Source: Pandoraea faecigallinarum
Lineage (GTDB): Bacteria > Pseudomonadota > Gammaproteobacteria > Burkholderiales > Burkholderiaceae
Assembly (NCBI RefSeq): GCF_001029105.3
Contig: NZ_CP011807.3
Span: 248,001 to 312,000, forward strand
Reading direction: 5' to 3'
Length of the DNA: 64,000 nucleotides
Within the stretch, counting starts at the first letter, position 1. Every line of letters starts with the position of its first letter. Of this stretch, positions 26,021-34,139 are shown one piece after another. The notes below the pieces were generated by a model. It searched no databases. It saw nothing but the letters and a program-made list of their open reading frames with translations, and was not told where the DNA came from. A program made the translations under genes and the position numbers.

Positions 26021-26769
26021 GCACCGAACGTTCTCCTTTGCTCCTGCTCCCGGGCCTGCTCTGCGATCAGGTCGCATGGGCGCCGACCGCTGCACTGCTC
26101 TCCGAGTTCGATTGCCGGGTTCCCGCATGGGGTTCGCTCGACACCATCGAGGCGATGGCCGATCACGTGCTCGCCACGACTCCGGAGCGGCGTTTCGCGC
26201 TCGCGGGCCATTCGATGGGCGGGCGCGTGGCGCTCGAAGTGCTGCGCCGCGCACCGCATCGCGTGAGTCATCTCGCGTTGCTCGATACGGGCTACCAGGC
26301 ATTGCCGGACGGCGAGGCGGCCGACAAGGAGCGCGGCGGCCGCGCCGCGTTGCTCGCGCGTTCGCGGGCGCACGGCATGCGTGCCATGGGGCAGGTCTGG
26401 GCGACCGGTATGGTGCATCCGGACCGGATCGGCACGCCGTGCTTCGACGCGATTCTCGACATGATCGAGCGCAGCAACCCCGATCAGTTCGCGGCGCAGA
26501 TTCATGCGCTGCTGGGCCGTCCCGATGCCACTGCGCTGTTGAGCGACGTGCGTTGTCCGACCCTCGTGTTGTGTGGCCGTCAGGACACATGGAGTCCGCT
26601 TTCCCGCCACGAAGTCATGGCTGCACGGATTTCCGGCGCGGTACTGAGCGTCATTGAAGACAGCGGTCACATGAGTCCGATGGAACGTCCCGAAGCCGTG
26701 GCCGCCGCCATGCGCGCGTGGCTGGCGCGACCGGCCGTCGATGTGCCCGCACCGGAGGTGTCGTCATGA
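26017..26769 (+). CDS. Alpha/beta hydrolase of unknown substrate
   Basis: 250 residues. The nucleophile elbow is LAGHSMGGRVALE (Ser nucleophile), the oxyanion region LLLLPGLLCDQVAW, the acid probably in LVLCGRQDTWSP and the His in IEDSGHMSPMERP, so the triad looks intact. It overlaps galD by ATGA, so it belongs to the catabolic operon. Possible jobs are hydrolysis of an ester of the aromatic acid or of a lactone intermediate; it is not a LigI-type amidohydrolase. I cannot name the substrate. Confidence 0.8.
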   Translation: MSTERSPLLLLPGLLCDQVAWAPTAALLSEFDCRVPAWGSLDTIEAMADHVLATTPERRFALAGHSMGGRVALEVLRRAPHRVSHLALLDTGYQALPDGEAADKERGGRAALLARSRAHGMRAMGQVWATGMVHPDRIGTPCFDAILDMIERSNPDQFAAQIHALLGRPDATALLSDVRCPTLVLCGRQDTWSPLSRHEVMAARISGAVLSVIEDSGHMSPMERPEAVAAAMRAWLARPAVDVPAPEVSS

Positions 26770-27260
26770 CGCCGGGGGCTGCGCAGGAGGGCGCTCAGGG
26801 GAACGGCGAGGAGATCGTCGATCGGCAGAGTCTCGACGCCTTGCGCGCGAAGCAGGCCTGCCATGACCTCGTGATGCGATTCGTGCTGTGCAACGACCGT
26901 CGCGATCCGCAGGGGCTCGCGGCGCTATTTGCCGATAACGGCGTGCTGGTGCGTCCGAACGGCGAGACGCTCGTCGGTCGGGCGGCGATTGCGGCAGCGT
27001 ATGCGGCTCGTCCGGCGGACCGGCTCACGAAGCATCTCGTGGGCAATGTGCTGATCGACGTGACGTCGGCCACGAGTGCGATCGGCAGCAGCGCGGTACT
27101 GCTCTGGAGCGCTTCGGCGCAGGACACCCCGGGGCCGTTCGGGCGTCCGGCACAAGGCCGTCAGGTCATGGGCGAATTCGAAGACACGTTCGTGCGCACG
27201 GTGCACGGCTGGCGTATTGCGCGGCGCGAGGCGCGTTTCACTTTCGTACGCGAGGCGTGA
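26766..27260 (+). CDS. NTF2/SnoaL-like small protein
   Basis: 164 residues. The cone-shaped alpha+beta NTF2-like fold is suggested by LDALRAKQACHDLVMRFVLCNDRRDPQGLAALFADNG (helices and first strand), NGETLVGRAAIAAAY, and a late strand set ending RIARREARFTFVREA. Members may be hydratases, isomerases or non-catalytic. The start overlaps the hydrolase stop (ATGA), so it is the last gene of the catabolic operon. Function unknown. Confidence 0.75.
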   Translation: MTPGAAQEGAQGNGEEIVDRQSLDALRAKQACHDLVMRFVLCNDRRDPQGLAALFADNGVLVRPNGETLVGRAAIAAAYAARPADRLTKHLVGNVLIDVTSATSAIGSSAVLLWSASAQDTPGPFGRPAQGRQVMGEFEDTFVRTVHGWRIARREARFTFVREA

Positions 27261-27299
27261 GGCAAAAACAGCACCTCACGTCATGCAAAAAAAAACGGG

Positions 27300-27338
27300 G
27301 ACCGATGCCGGAAGGCAGTCCAGGAGGCGGCATCGGTC
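27300..27338. repeat. 10-bp inverted repeat between the catabolic operon and the porin
   Basis: GACCGATGCC (27300-27309) and GGCATCGGTC (27329-27338) are perfect arms with a 19-base loop. On the minus strand the hairpin is followed by CCCCG and nine Ts, which looks like a terminator for leftward transcription, although no leftward gene is seen downstream. On the plus strand it lacks a T-run. Confidence 0.7.
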
Positions 27339-27472
27339 ACCCGCCATGAGCAAGAAAGGCAGTACCGGAGGCGGCCGTAGTGCCGTCCCAAAAAAGGCTG
27401 GGCCGATGGCGACGCCAGGGGTTCGGAGATTGGGTTTGAAGTAGCTGTGTATTCAAAAACAAGGGGACAGAA

Positions 27473-28552
27473 GTGAAAGTGAAATACGCATTGGCCGCTG
27501 GCCTGCTGCTGGGTGCAGGCCTGGCGCACGCGCAAAGCAACGTGCAGGTGTACGGGATCATCGATACCGGCATCGCCTATTACAACAACGCTGCCAATGG
27601 CGGCAGCTTCATCGGCGAACCGACCCTCACGGGCAAGGTACCGTCGCGCTTCGGCTTCAAGGGGGTCGAAGATCTGGGCGGCGGACTCAAGGCCGTTTTC
27701 ACGTTGGAAAACGGCTTCCAGCCGGGCACCGGCGGCCTGAACTACGGCGGGCGTCTGTTCGGCCGTCAGGCGAACGTCGGTCTGTCGGGTTCGTGGGGCA
27801 CGTTGCTCATCGGTCGCCAGAACAACATGACGTTCTACGTGACGGGCAACGCCGACGTGATCGGACCGTCGATCTTCTCGCTCGCGAGTATCGACCCCTA
27901 CATCGCCAACGCGCGCAGCGACAGCGCCATCGGCTACATGGGCAAGTTCTCCGGTGTGACCCTCGGTGCGACGTACAGCTTCGGCCGTGACGCATCCGCT
28001 GCCGGCGGCCCGTCGGCCACGAACTGCGCGGGCAACGTCGCAGGCAACTATCAGGCGTGCAAGCAGTTCACCGGCCTGATCGGCTACGACTACGAGAACT
28101 TCGGCATTTCGGCGTCGTACGACCAGATGCGCGGCAACACCGGGGCTGCCGCACCGTTGACCAGCTCGAATTACACCGATTCGCACTCGGTCGTCAACGC
28201 GTACTACAAGTGGTCGACGGGACGTGTGGGCGGCGGCTGGATTCATCGCAACGTGAGCGCCGACGCCGCATCGCTGCGCTCGGACATGTACTTCATCGGC
28301 TTCACGTATCTGCCGACGATCACCTGGGCGTTCGACGCACAGGCCATCCGTTATCAGTTGAAGAGCCGTGCCAACGCCACGATGCTCATCGGCCGCGCCA
28401 CGTATTCGCTCTCGAAGCGCACGTCGGTGTACGGCATGGCAGGCTGGGTGGCGAACAGCCAGAACGGCGCCGTGGCGATTGCCGCAGGCGGCTCGGTCGT
28501 CACCGGCGGCAATCAGTTCGGCACGATGCTGGGCATTCAGCACACGTTCTGA
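27473..28552 (+). CDS. Gram-negative general porin (OmpC-like, Burkholderiales type)
   Basis: 359 residues with a signal peptide (MKVKYALAAGLLLGAGLAHA, cut before QSNVQ). 16-stranded trimeric porin type: SNVQVYGIIDTGIAYY at the start, SRFGFKGVEDLGGGLKAVFTLENGF, FGRQANVGLSG, and GTMLGIQHTF as the last strand with terminal Phe. A GTG start follows AAGGGGACA. Placed directly after the aromatic catabolic operon, it is likely the outer-membrane route for the aromatic acid. The 212-base leader contains an inverted repeat. Confidence 0.92.
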   Translation: MKVKYALAAGLLLGAGLAHAQSNVQVYGIIDTGIAYYNNAANGGSFIGEPTLTGKVPSRFGFKGVEDLGGGLKAVFTLENGFQPGTGGLNYGGRLFGRQANVGLSGSWGTLLIGRQNNMTFYVTGNADVIGPSIFSLASIDPYIANARSDSAIGYMGKFSGVTLGATYSFGRDASAAGGPSATNCAGNVAGNYQACKQFTGLIGYDYENFGISASYDQMRGNTGAAAPLTSSNYTDSHSVVNAYYKWSTGRVGGGWIHRNVSADAASLRSDMYFIGFTYLPTITWAFDAQAIRYQLKSRANATMLIGRATYSLSKRTSVYGMAGWVANSQNGAVAIAAGGSVVTGGNQFGTMLGIQHTF

Positions 28553-28856
28553 TCTGGCTCCGCCAGCAAGCGTGGCACCGTGTAGCGAGCACGTGCGAAG
28601 CGTCCGGGGGGGCGAGTCGCACGTGACGCGGTGCCGCGTCACTCCCTGTTGCGCGGCCCACGTCGTGGTGGCGTGCCGCGCTGCACGCGCGAGTGATCCG
28701 GCAGACGTCGTGCGGCGTGGCCGTGTGCAGCCGAACATTCCCCGAGCTGCACCATTGCGCACGACCTTCCTGCCCGGCCCGGGCTACGATGCCAACTCAG
28801 GCACTGGCTAGCGAGAAGCGACCCCCGGGCCGTGATTTTTTCGAGATGTCCGTTGT
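28553..28856. other. Intergenic region between porin and DHA2 transporter
   Basis: 304 bases with no convincing gene. It is rich in short GC palindromes (for example GCGGTGCCGCG near 28629) but has no T-run terminator. A promoter for the next gene is expected but not identified. Confidence 0.4.
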
Positions 28857-30242
28857 ATGAAGCCATCGATGACACCCTGCGCACCGCTCGCCGAGGGACT
28901 GGCCGCGAGCGCCCGCCGCATCGCCGTACCGTCCATCCTGCTGGGTACGTTCCTCGGCAACCTCGACGCGTCCATCGCCAACGTTGCACTGCCCACCATC
29001 GCGCGAGATCTCGTCGCCGATCCGGCCGCGACCGTATGGGTCGTCAACGCTTATCAACTGATTTTCGCGATGGCCGTGCTGCCCCTCGCCGCGCTGGGCG
29101 AGAAGCTTGGCTATCGACGGGTATTCCTCTTTGGCGTTGCAGGTTTCACGCTGGCGTCGTTCGGCTGCGCGCTGGCGCCGACGCTGTCGTGGCTCGTGGC
29201 GGCGCGCGTCGTACAGGGTCTGTGCGGCGCCTGCATGTCGACCATCGTTCCGGCATTGCTGCGCATGGTCTTTCCGCCGCATATGGGCGGGCGCGCCATT
29301 TCGTTGCTTGCCCTGACCGTCGCCTTGTCGACGGCCGCAGGCCCGAGCGTGGCCGCCGCCATCCTGTCGCTGGGCGACTGGCGCTGGCTGTTCGCCATCA
29401 ACCTGCCGATCGGGCTCGCGGCGTTTGCGGCGTCGGCGCGATTTCTGCCGGGCACTCCCGGCGCCGAGCGGCGTATCGACGTGCCCGGCGCGTTGCTCAA
29501 TGCCGTCACGCTCGCGCTCATCATCATCGGATTGGGGCATGTGGGGGAGGCCGGGCATCACGGTGTGGCCGCGTTGCAGATCGGGCTGGGACTGATCGCC
29601 GCGGTCGTGCTGGTGCGCCATCAGCGCAGCCGCGAGACACCGTTGCTGCCGCTCGATCTGATGCGCGTGCCGGTGCTGGCGTTGTCGTCGCTCACGTCGG
29701 TGGCTTGTTACATGGCGCAGACGCTCGCGTATGTCGGCATGCCCTTTCTGTTGCAGCACGCTTTTGCGCGCGGCGAGGCGGCGACGGGTTTGCTGATGAC
29801 GCCATGGCCGCTGGTGATCGTGTTCGTCGCACCCCTCGCCGGACGTCTGTCCGATCGCTTCGACAGTGCGCGCATGAGCGCACTCGGGCTCGGCGTGTTC
29901 GCCGTAGGACTGGCGCTGCTCGCATGGTTGCCGGCGAACGTGAGCGACTGGGGCATCGCCTGGCGCATGGTGGTCTGCGGTGTAGGCTTCGGCTTTTTCC
30001 AGACACCGAACAATCGCATCATCATGATGGGCGCGCCGCGCGAGCGCAGCGGCGCGGCAAGCGGCCTGATGACGATGGCGCGCACCGTCGGCATGACGCT
30101 CGGCGCGGCAGTCGTGGCACTGCTGTTCGATGTCCATGGCGACGACGGTGCGCGCGCGGCAATGATCGCGGCGACAGCACTGGCCGCGCTCGGCGGCGGG
30201 GTGAGTCTGCTGCGGGTGAGGGCAAAGGCGCGGGCCGGGTGA
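28857..30242 (+). CDS. DHA2-family drug:H+ antiporter (MFS)
   Basis: 461 residues, 14 predicted membrane helices. Helix 1 carries the DHA2 motif LGTFLGNLDASIANVALPTIARDL, followed by WVVNAYQLIFA; motif A is GEKLGYRRVF, motif C lies near AGPSVAAAILSLGDWRWLFAINLPIG, and the second half has GRLSDRFDSARM. Family members export cationic drugs, bile salts or phenolic compounds. No membrane-fusion or TolC-like partner lies beside it. The start is weak: no clear ribosome site and a second ATG four codons on. Confidence 0.85.
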   Translation: MKPSMTPCAPLAEGLAASARRIAVPSILLGTFLGNLDASIANVALPTIARDLVADPAATVWVVNAYQLIFAMAVLPLAALGEKLGYRRVFLFGVAGFTLASFGCALAPTLSWLVAARVVQGLCGACMSTIVPALLRMVFPPHMGGRAISLLALTVALSTAAGPSVAAAILSLGDWRWLFAINLPIGLAAFAASARFLPGTPGAERRIDVPGALLNAVTLALIIIGLGHVGEAGHHGVAALQIGLGLIAAVVLVRHQRSRETPLLPLDLMRVPVLALSSLTSVACYMAQTLAYVGMPFLLQHAFARGEAATGLLMTPWPLVIVFVAPLAGRLSDRFDSARMSALGLGVFAVGLALLAWLPANVSDWGIAWRMVVCGVGFGFFQTPNNRIIMMGAPRERSGAASGLMTMARTVGMTLGAAVVALLFDVHGDDGARAAMIAATALAALGGGVSLLRVRAKARAG

Positions 30243-30385
30243 GCGGCGCGCGATTTGTCAAAGCGGGCATCGCGCGATAGCATCTTGCCTTGCTGTGACC
30301 GCGCCGCGTCCTCGGATCCGACGGACGACTTTTCGGGCGATGTCGGTCATGTTCACGTATCTCCTCGCAAGAATCTGCTATCTCC

Positions 30386-31192
30386 GTGCCTTCTTCTCAC
30401 GTTCTGAGCCGGCGACGCCGGGCGCGCCGCGCCCGTAGCGAGCACGGCACGCGCGGTCCGGTCTGGCTGTTCGATCTGGACAACACGCTGCACCGCGCGT
30501 CTCACGCGATCTTCCCGCGCATCAACCACGCGATGACCGCCTATATCGTCGAGAGGCTGGGACTGGCGCAGGACGAGGCGAATCTGCTGCGCTCGACTTA
30601 TACGGAGCGCTACGGCGCCGTGCTGCTCGGGCTGATCCGGCATCACGCCATCGATCCCCACGAATTTCTCGCGCAGGTCCACGTATTGCCGCCGCTGGCC
30701 GAGGTACTGCGCGCCGAGCGCGGCATCGCCCGGCTGGTTGCCGGGCTGCCGGGGCGCAAGATCCTGCTCACGAACGCGCCCGCGAATTACGCAATGCCCA
30801 TCGTCGAGGCGCTGGGCATCCGTCGCCATTTCGAGCGCTGCGTGAGCATCGAGGACATGGCGGACCGCCGTGGATGGCGGGCCAAACCCGACGCGACGAT
30901 GTTGCGCCGCCTGCTCGTGCGCGAAGGGCTGGCGCCGGCGCGAACGTGGCTCGTCGAAGACACGCGCTCGCATCTGAAGCACTTGCGCCACTTCGGCATC
31001 AAAACGGTCTGGATCACGGGGCACTTGCCGATCAGAAACAGTCTTGGCAAGGTTATGCCGCGAAGTGGCCGCCCACACTACGTGGATATCAAAGTACAAT
31101 CTCTGCGCGAGTTACGGGCGAGCCTGGCGACCGGGGAAGGCGCAAAACGCGTGGCCCGGGCCACCCGATCCCGACAATTGAATCCCAACTGA
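30386..31192 (+). CDS. HAD-family pyrimidine 5'-nucleotidase
   Basis: 268 residues. HAD motif I is VWLFDLDNTLHRA, motif II ILLTNAPANYA, motif III Lys in WRAKPDAT, motif IV WLVEDTRSHLKHLRHFG. The cap domain is the short helical type of the SDT1/PPM-like nucleotidases. Substrate likely UMP or CMP, inferred from the family. The first 25 residues are very basic and may be a wrong extension; the start is a GTG. It precedes slmA by 13 bases on the same strand, a common pairing in Burkholderiales. Confidence 0.85.
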   Translation: MPSSHVLSRRRRARRARSEHGTRGPVWLFDLDNTLHRASHAIFPRINHAMTAYIVERLGLAQDEANLLRSTYTERYGAVLLGLIRHHAIDPHEFLAQVHVLPPLAEVLRAERGIARLVAGLPGRKILLTNAPANYAMPIVEALGIRRHFERCVSIEDMADRRGWRAKPDATMLRRLLVREGLAPARTWLVEDTRSHLKHLRHFGIKTVWITGHLPIRNSLGKVMPRSGRPHYVDIKVQSLRELRASLATGEGAKRVARATRSRQLNPN

Positions 31193-31205
31193 TAACGACC
31201 AGACA

Positions 31206-31862
31206 ATGCAGCAGGAAAATTCTTCGAACGGCGCCGGGTACGGCACCGCCGATGCGCTGGAGGCCGCGCCAGCGCCGGTGAAGACCACCCGCCCCAAGCC
31301 GGGCGAGCGCCGCGTGCAGGTATTGCAGACCCTTGCCGCCATGCTTGAGACGCCCAAGGGCGAGAAGATCACCACGGCCGCGCTCGCCGCGCGTCTCGAT
31401 GTCTCCGAAGCGGCGCTCTATCGTCACTTCGCGAGCAAGGCCCAGATGTTCGAAGGCCTGATCGAATTCATCGAACAGACCATCTTCGGTCTGATCAACC
31501 AGATCTCCGCACAGGATCAGGACGGCGTGTCGCAAGCGCGCGCCATTGTGCTGATGCTGCTCGGTTTCGCCGAGAAGAACCCCGGCATGACGCGCGTGCT
31601 GACCGGCGAAGCGCTGGTCGGCGAACACGAACGTTTGCAAGAGCGCATGAACCAGTTGCTCGACCGCATCGAGGCGTCGCTGCGCCAGGTGCTGCGTCTG
31701 GCCGCCGCGCAGGGCACGCTGCCCGAGACGTTCGACGCCAACTCGCGCGCGAACCTGCTCGTGTCTTACGTTCTGGGCCGCTGGCACCGTTTTGCCAAGA
31801 GCGGCTTCAAGCGCTCGCCGGCCGAAGGCGCCGAGCCGCAAGTCGCGGCCCTGCTGCGCTGA
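31206..31862 (+). CDS. slmA: Nucleoid occlusion factor SlmA (TetR family)
   Basis: 218 residues. DNA-bound SlmA blocks FtsZ assembly over the nucleoid. The TetR helix-turn-helix is RRVQVLQTLAAMLETP and ITTAALAARLDVSEAALYRHFASKAQMFEGLI, nearly the canonical SlmA text. The C-terminal domain shows LLGFAEKNPGMTRVLTGEAL and LVSYVLGRWHRFAKSGF, both characteristic. The N-terminal 25 residues are Ala/Gly/Pro-rich and variable. Probably cotranscribed with the nucleotidase. Confidence 0.95.
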   Translation: MQQENSSNGAGYGTADALEAAPAPVKTTRPKPGERRVQVLQTLAAMLETPKGEKITTAALAARLDVSEAALYRHFASKAQMFEGLIEFIEQTIFGLINQISAQDQDGVSQARAIVLMLLGFAEKNPGMTRVLTGEALVGEHERLQERMNQLLDRIEASLRQVLRLAAAQGTLPETFDANSRANLLVSYVLGRWHRFAKSGFKRSPAEGAEPQVAALLR

Positions 31863-31955
31863 GGCAGTGGTCTGCGCCCCGTGCGCGGATTACGTTATAC
31901 TTTCGCAACCCGCGATAGGGCCGACCCATCTGACGTTGGCCTTGTCGCGATGATT

Positions 31956-32052
31956 GGCGCGCCGATTTGGTGACTCGCTTGCGGGCGCGCGAATGACTCT
32001 GCCGGAGATGCTCCGGCGTGGGACATTCACTAAAAATGCGGCTAAAGAGGTC
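31956..32052 (+). ncRNA. SAM-II (SAM-alpha)-like riboswitch upstream of metX
   Basis: A 7-bp P1 helix, GCGCGCC (31957-31963) with GGCGCGC (31984-31990), encloses a loop that starts GATTT and ends TTGC, as in the SAM-II aptamer. After P1 comes an added helix (GAATG 31991-31995 with CATTC 32024-32028, and inside it GCCGGAG 32001-32007 with CTCCGGC 32011-32017). Then comes ACTAAAAATGCGGCTAAAGAGG, close to the conserved SAM-II 3' strand (AAATG..GCTAAA..GG). Loop bases 31972-31978 can pair with parts of 32038-32052 as the pseudoknot. The consensus is from memory. TATACT at 31896-31901 is a possible -10. Confidence 0.72.
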
Positions 32053-32171
32053 GTTCGCGCACCCCGCCGTTTTTCCGTCGACCCCTTTTCCCGCACAGAA
32101 CGCTTCAGGACATCGTCCGTCGATGGTTGTCGATGACGACGTTGGCCCCGGCATGTTTCGGACAGGGATTT

Positions 32172-33362
32172 ATGGAATCTTCAATCGGAATCGTCACGCC
32201 GCAGCGGATGCATTTCGCTGAGCCGCTGGCACTGCAAAACGGCAGCACCCTCGCCGGTTACGATCTCATGGTCGAGACCTATGGCGAGTTGAATGCTGAC
32301 CGGAGCAACGCCGTGCTCGTATGTCACGCGCTCAATGCCTCGCATCACGTGGCGGGCATCGCCGCCGACAACCCAAAGGACATCGGCTGGTGGGACAACA
32401 TGGTCGGGCCAGGCAAGCCGCTCGACACCCATCGCTTCTTCGTCATCGGTGTGAACAATCTCGGCTCGTGCTTCGGCTCGACGGGGCCGATGAGTCTCGA
32501 CGAGACGACCGGCACGCCGTACGGCGCGCGCTTTCCTGTCGTGACGGTCGAAGACTGGGTCAATGCACAGGCGCGCGTGGCGGACGCTTTCGGCATTCGC
32601 AAATTCGCCGCCGTGATGGGCGGCAGCCTCGGCGGCATGCAGGCGCTCGCGTGGAGCATCATGTACCCGGAGCGCGTGGGACACTGTCTGGTGATCGCGT
32701 CCACACCGAAGCTCTCTGCCCAGAACATTGCATTCAACGAAGTGGCGCGCTCGGCGATCCTCTCCGACCCGGACTTCCACGGCGGCGACTACTACGCGCA
32801 CGGTGTCGTGCCGCGTCGCGGCCTGCGCGTGGCGCGCATGATCGGCCATATCACGTATCTGTCCGATGAGGACATGGCGACCAAGTTCGGCCGCGCGTTG
32901 CGTCGCGCCGAGGCACTGGCCGACGGCGTGAAGTCCGGCACCGGCAACGGAAACGCTCAGGACGACGGCTATCGGTTCAGCTTCGACGTGGAGTTCGAAG
33001 TCGAGTCGTATCTGCGCTATCAGGGCGACAAGTTCGCCGAGTACTTCGACGCGAACACCTACCTGCTGATCACGCGTGCGCTCGATTACTTCGATCCGGC
33101 ACGCACCGTCGGCGGCGATCTGGCGAAGGCGTTGTCGCACACGTCGGCCAAGTACCTGATCGTGTCGTTCACGACCGACTGGCGGTTCGCACCAACGCGC
33201 TCGCGGGAGATCGTCAAGGCGTTGCTCGATACGCGTCGCACCGTGAGTTACGCCGAGATCGACGCGCCTCACGGCCACGACGCCTTTCTGCTAACCGATG
33301 CGCGCTATCACAATCTGGTGCGCGCTTACTACGAACGTATCGCCCAGGAGGTCGGGGTATGA
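32172..33362 (+). CDS. metX: Homoserine O-acyltransferase MetX
   Basis: Acylates homoserine (acetyl- or succinyl-CoA) at the start of methionine synthesis. 396 residues of the alpha/beta-hydrolase fold. The nucleophile Ser is in [14 protein letters not shown], the oxyanion region in [15 protein letters not shown], the catalytic Asp in [12 protein letters not shown] and the His in [14 protein letters not shown] 32172 gives the usual N-terminus ([15 protein letters not shown]); an in-frame TTG 15 codons upstream is less likely. An insertion rich in Gly/Asn ([12 protein letters not shown]) sits in the lid. The upstream SAM-II-like element should lower expression when SAM is plentiful. Confidence 0.96.
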   Translation: MESSIGIVTPQRMHFAEPLALQNGSTLAGYDLMVETYGELNADRSNAVLVCHALNASHHVAGIAADNPKDIGWWDNMVGPGKPLDTHRFFVIGVNNLGSCFGSTGPMSLDETTGTPYGARFPVVTVEDWVNAQARVADAFGIRKFAAVMGGSLGGMQALAWSIMYPERVGHCLVIASTPKLSAQNIAFNEVARSAILSDPDFHGGDYYAHGVVPRRGLRVARMIGHITYLSDEDMATKFGRALRRAEALADGVKSGTGNGNAQDDGYRFSFDVEFEVESYLRYQGDKFAEYFDANTYLLITRALDYFDPARTVGGDLAKALSHTSAKYLIVSFTTDWRFAPTRSREIVKALLDTRRTVSYAEIDAPHGHDAFLLTDARYHNLVRAYYERIAQEVGV

Positions 33363-34033
33363 GCCAGTTCACCCACCCATCCGGCAGCCCGTCCACCAGC
33401 GCGCAGGCGGCACAACTGGCGGCGTCGCGCCATCGCATTTCGGCGTCGCTCGCGGATCGCCCGGATTTCCGTGTCATTGCGCGATGGATCGAACCGTCGT
33501 CGCAGGTGCTGGATCTGGGGTGTAGCGACGGCTCCTTGCTGCGTCTGCTCACCGACGAGCTTGACGTGAGCGGTTACGGCATCGAGATCGACGATGCCGG
33601 TGTGCTCGCCTCCGCGCAGCGCGGCATCAATGTCATTCAGCAGAATATGGAAGACGGGCTGAAGCTCTTCGAAGACCAGAGCTTCGACACCGTCATCCTG
33701 TCGCAAACGTTGCAGACGATCCATCGTACGGCGGACATTTTGCGCGAGACGGTGCGCGTCGGGCGTGAAGCCATCGTCTCGTTCCCAAATTTCGGTTACT
33801 GGCCGCATCGCCTGTCGGTGTTGCAGGGGCGCATGCCGGTGTCGAAGAGCCTGCCGTTCCAGTGGCACAACACGCCGAACGTGCGCGTGCTGACGATCAA
33901 GGATTTCGAGGCGCTGGCGCCGGACGTCGGCGTGAAGATTCTGGATCGCGCGGTGTTGCATAACGGACGACTCGTGTCGGTGGGCGCGAACTGGCGTGGT
34001 AGTCTTGCGGTCTATCGCGTCAAGCGTTCCTGA
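33359..34033 (+). CDS. metW: Methionine biosynthesis protein MetW
   Basis: 224 residues, class I methyltransferase-like fold. The SAM-binding motif I is [16 protein letters not shown], followed by [36 protein letters not shown] is characteristic of MetW. It overlaps metX by ATGA, the usual metXW arrangement; MetW is needed for MetX activity in several proteobacteria. The N-terminal 30 residues (SSPS/Ala-rich) are variable. Confidence 0.95.
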   Translation: MSQFTHPSGSPSTSAQAAQLAASRHRISASLADRPDFRVIARWIEPSSQVLDLGCSDGSLLRLLTDELDVSGYGIEIDDAGVLASAQRGINVIQQNMEDGLKLFEDQSFDTVILSQTLQTIHRTADILRETVRVGREAIVSFPNFGYWPHRLSVLQGRMPVSKSLPFQWHNTPNVRVLTIKDFEALAPDVGVKILDRAVLHNGRLVSVGANWRGSLAVYRVKRS

Positions 34034-34139
34034 ACCGACGGCAGCTTGCGGGGCAGCGTAGCGCCGGGTCCCCCTTGGAAGACGCTATCGGGGGCCGGGT
34101 GCCGCGCACTGCGGGCGGCTGGCCCCAACTGTCTTTTCC

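Noticed and set aside
27346..27444. A 32-codon basic open frame (MSKKGSTGGGRSAVPKKAG...) in the porin leader
   Set aside because: No ribosome site at proper distance, no known match, and it overlaps a structured leader. Possible leader peptide but unsupported.
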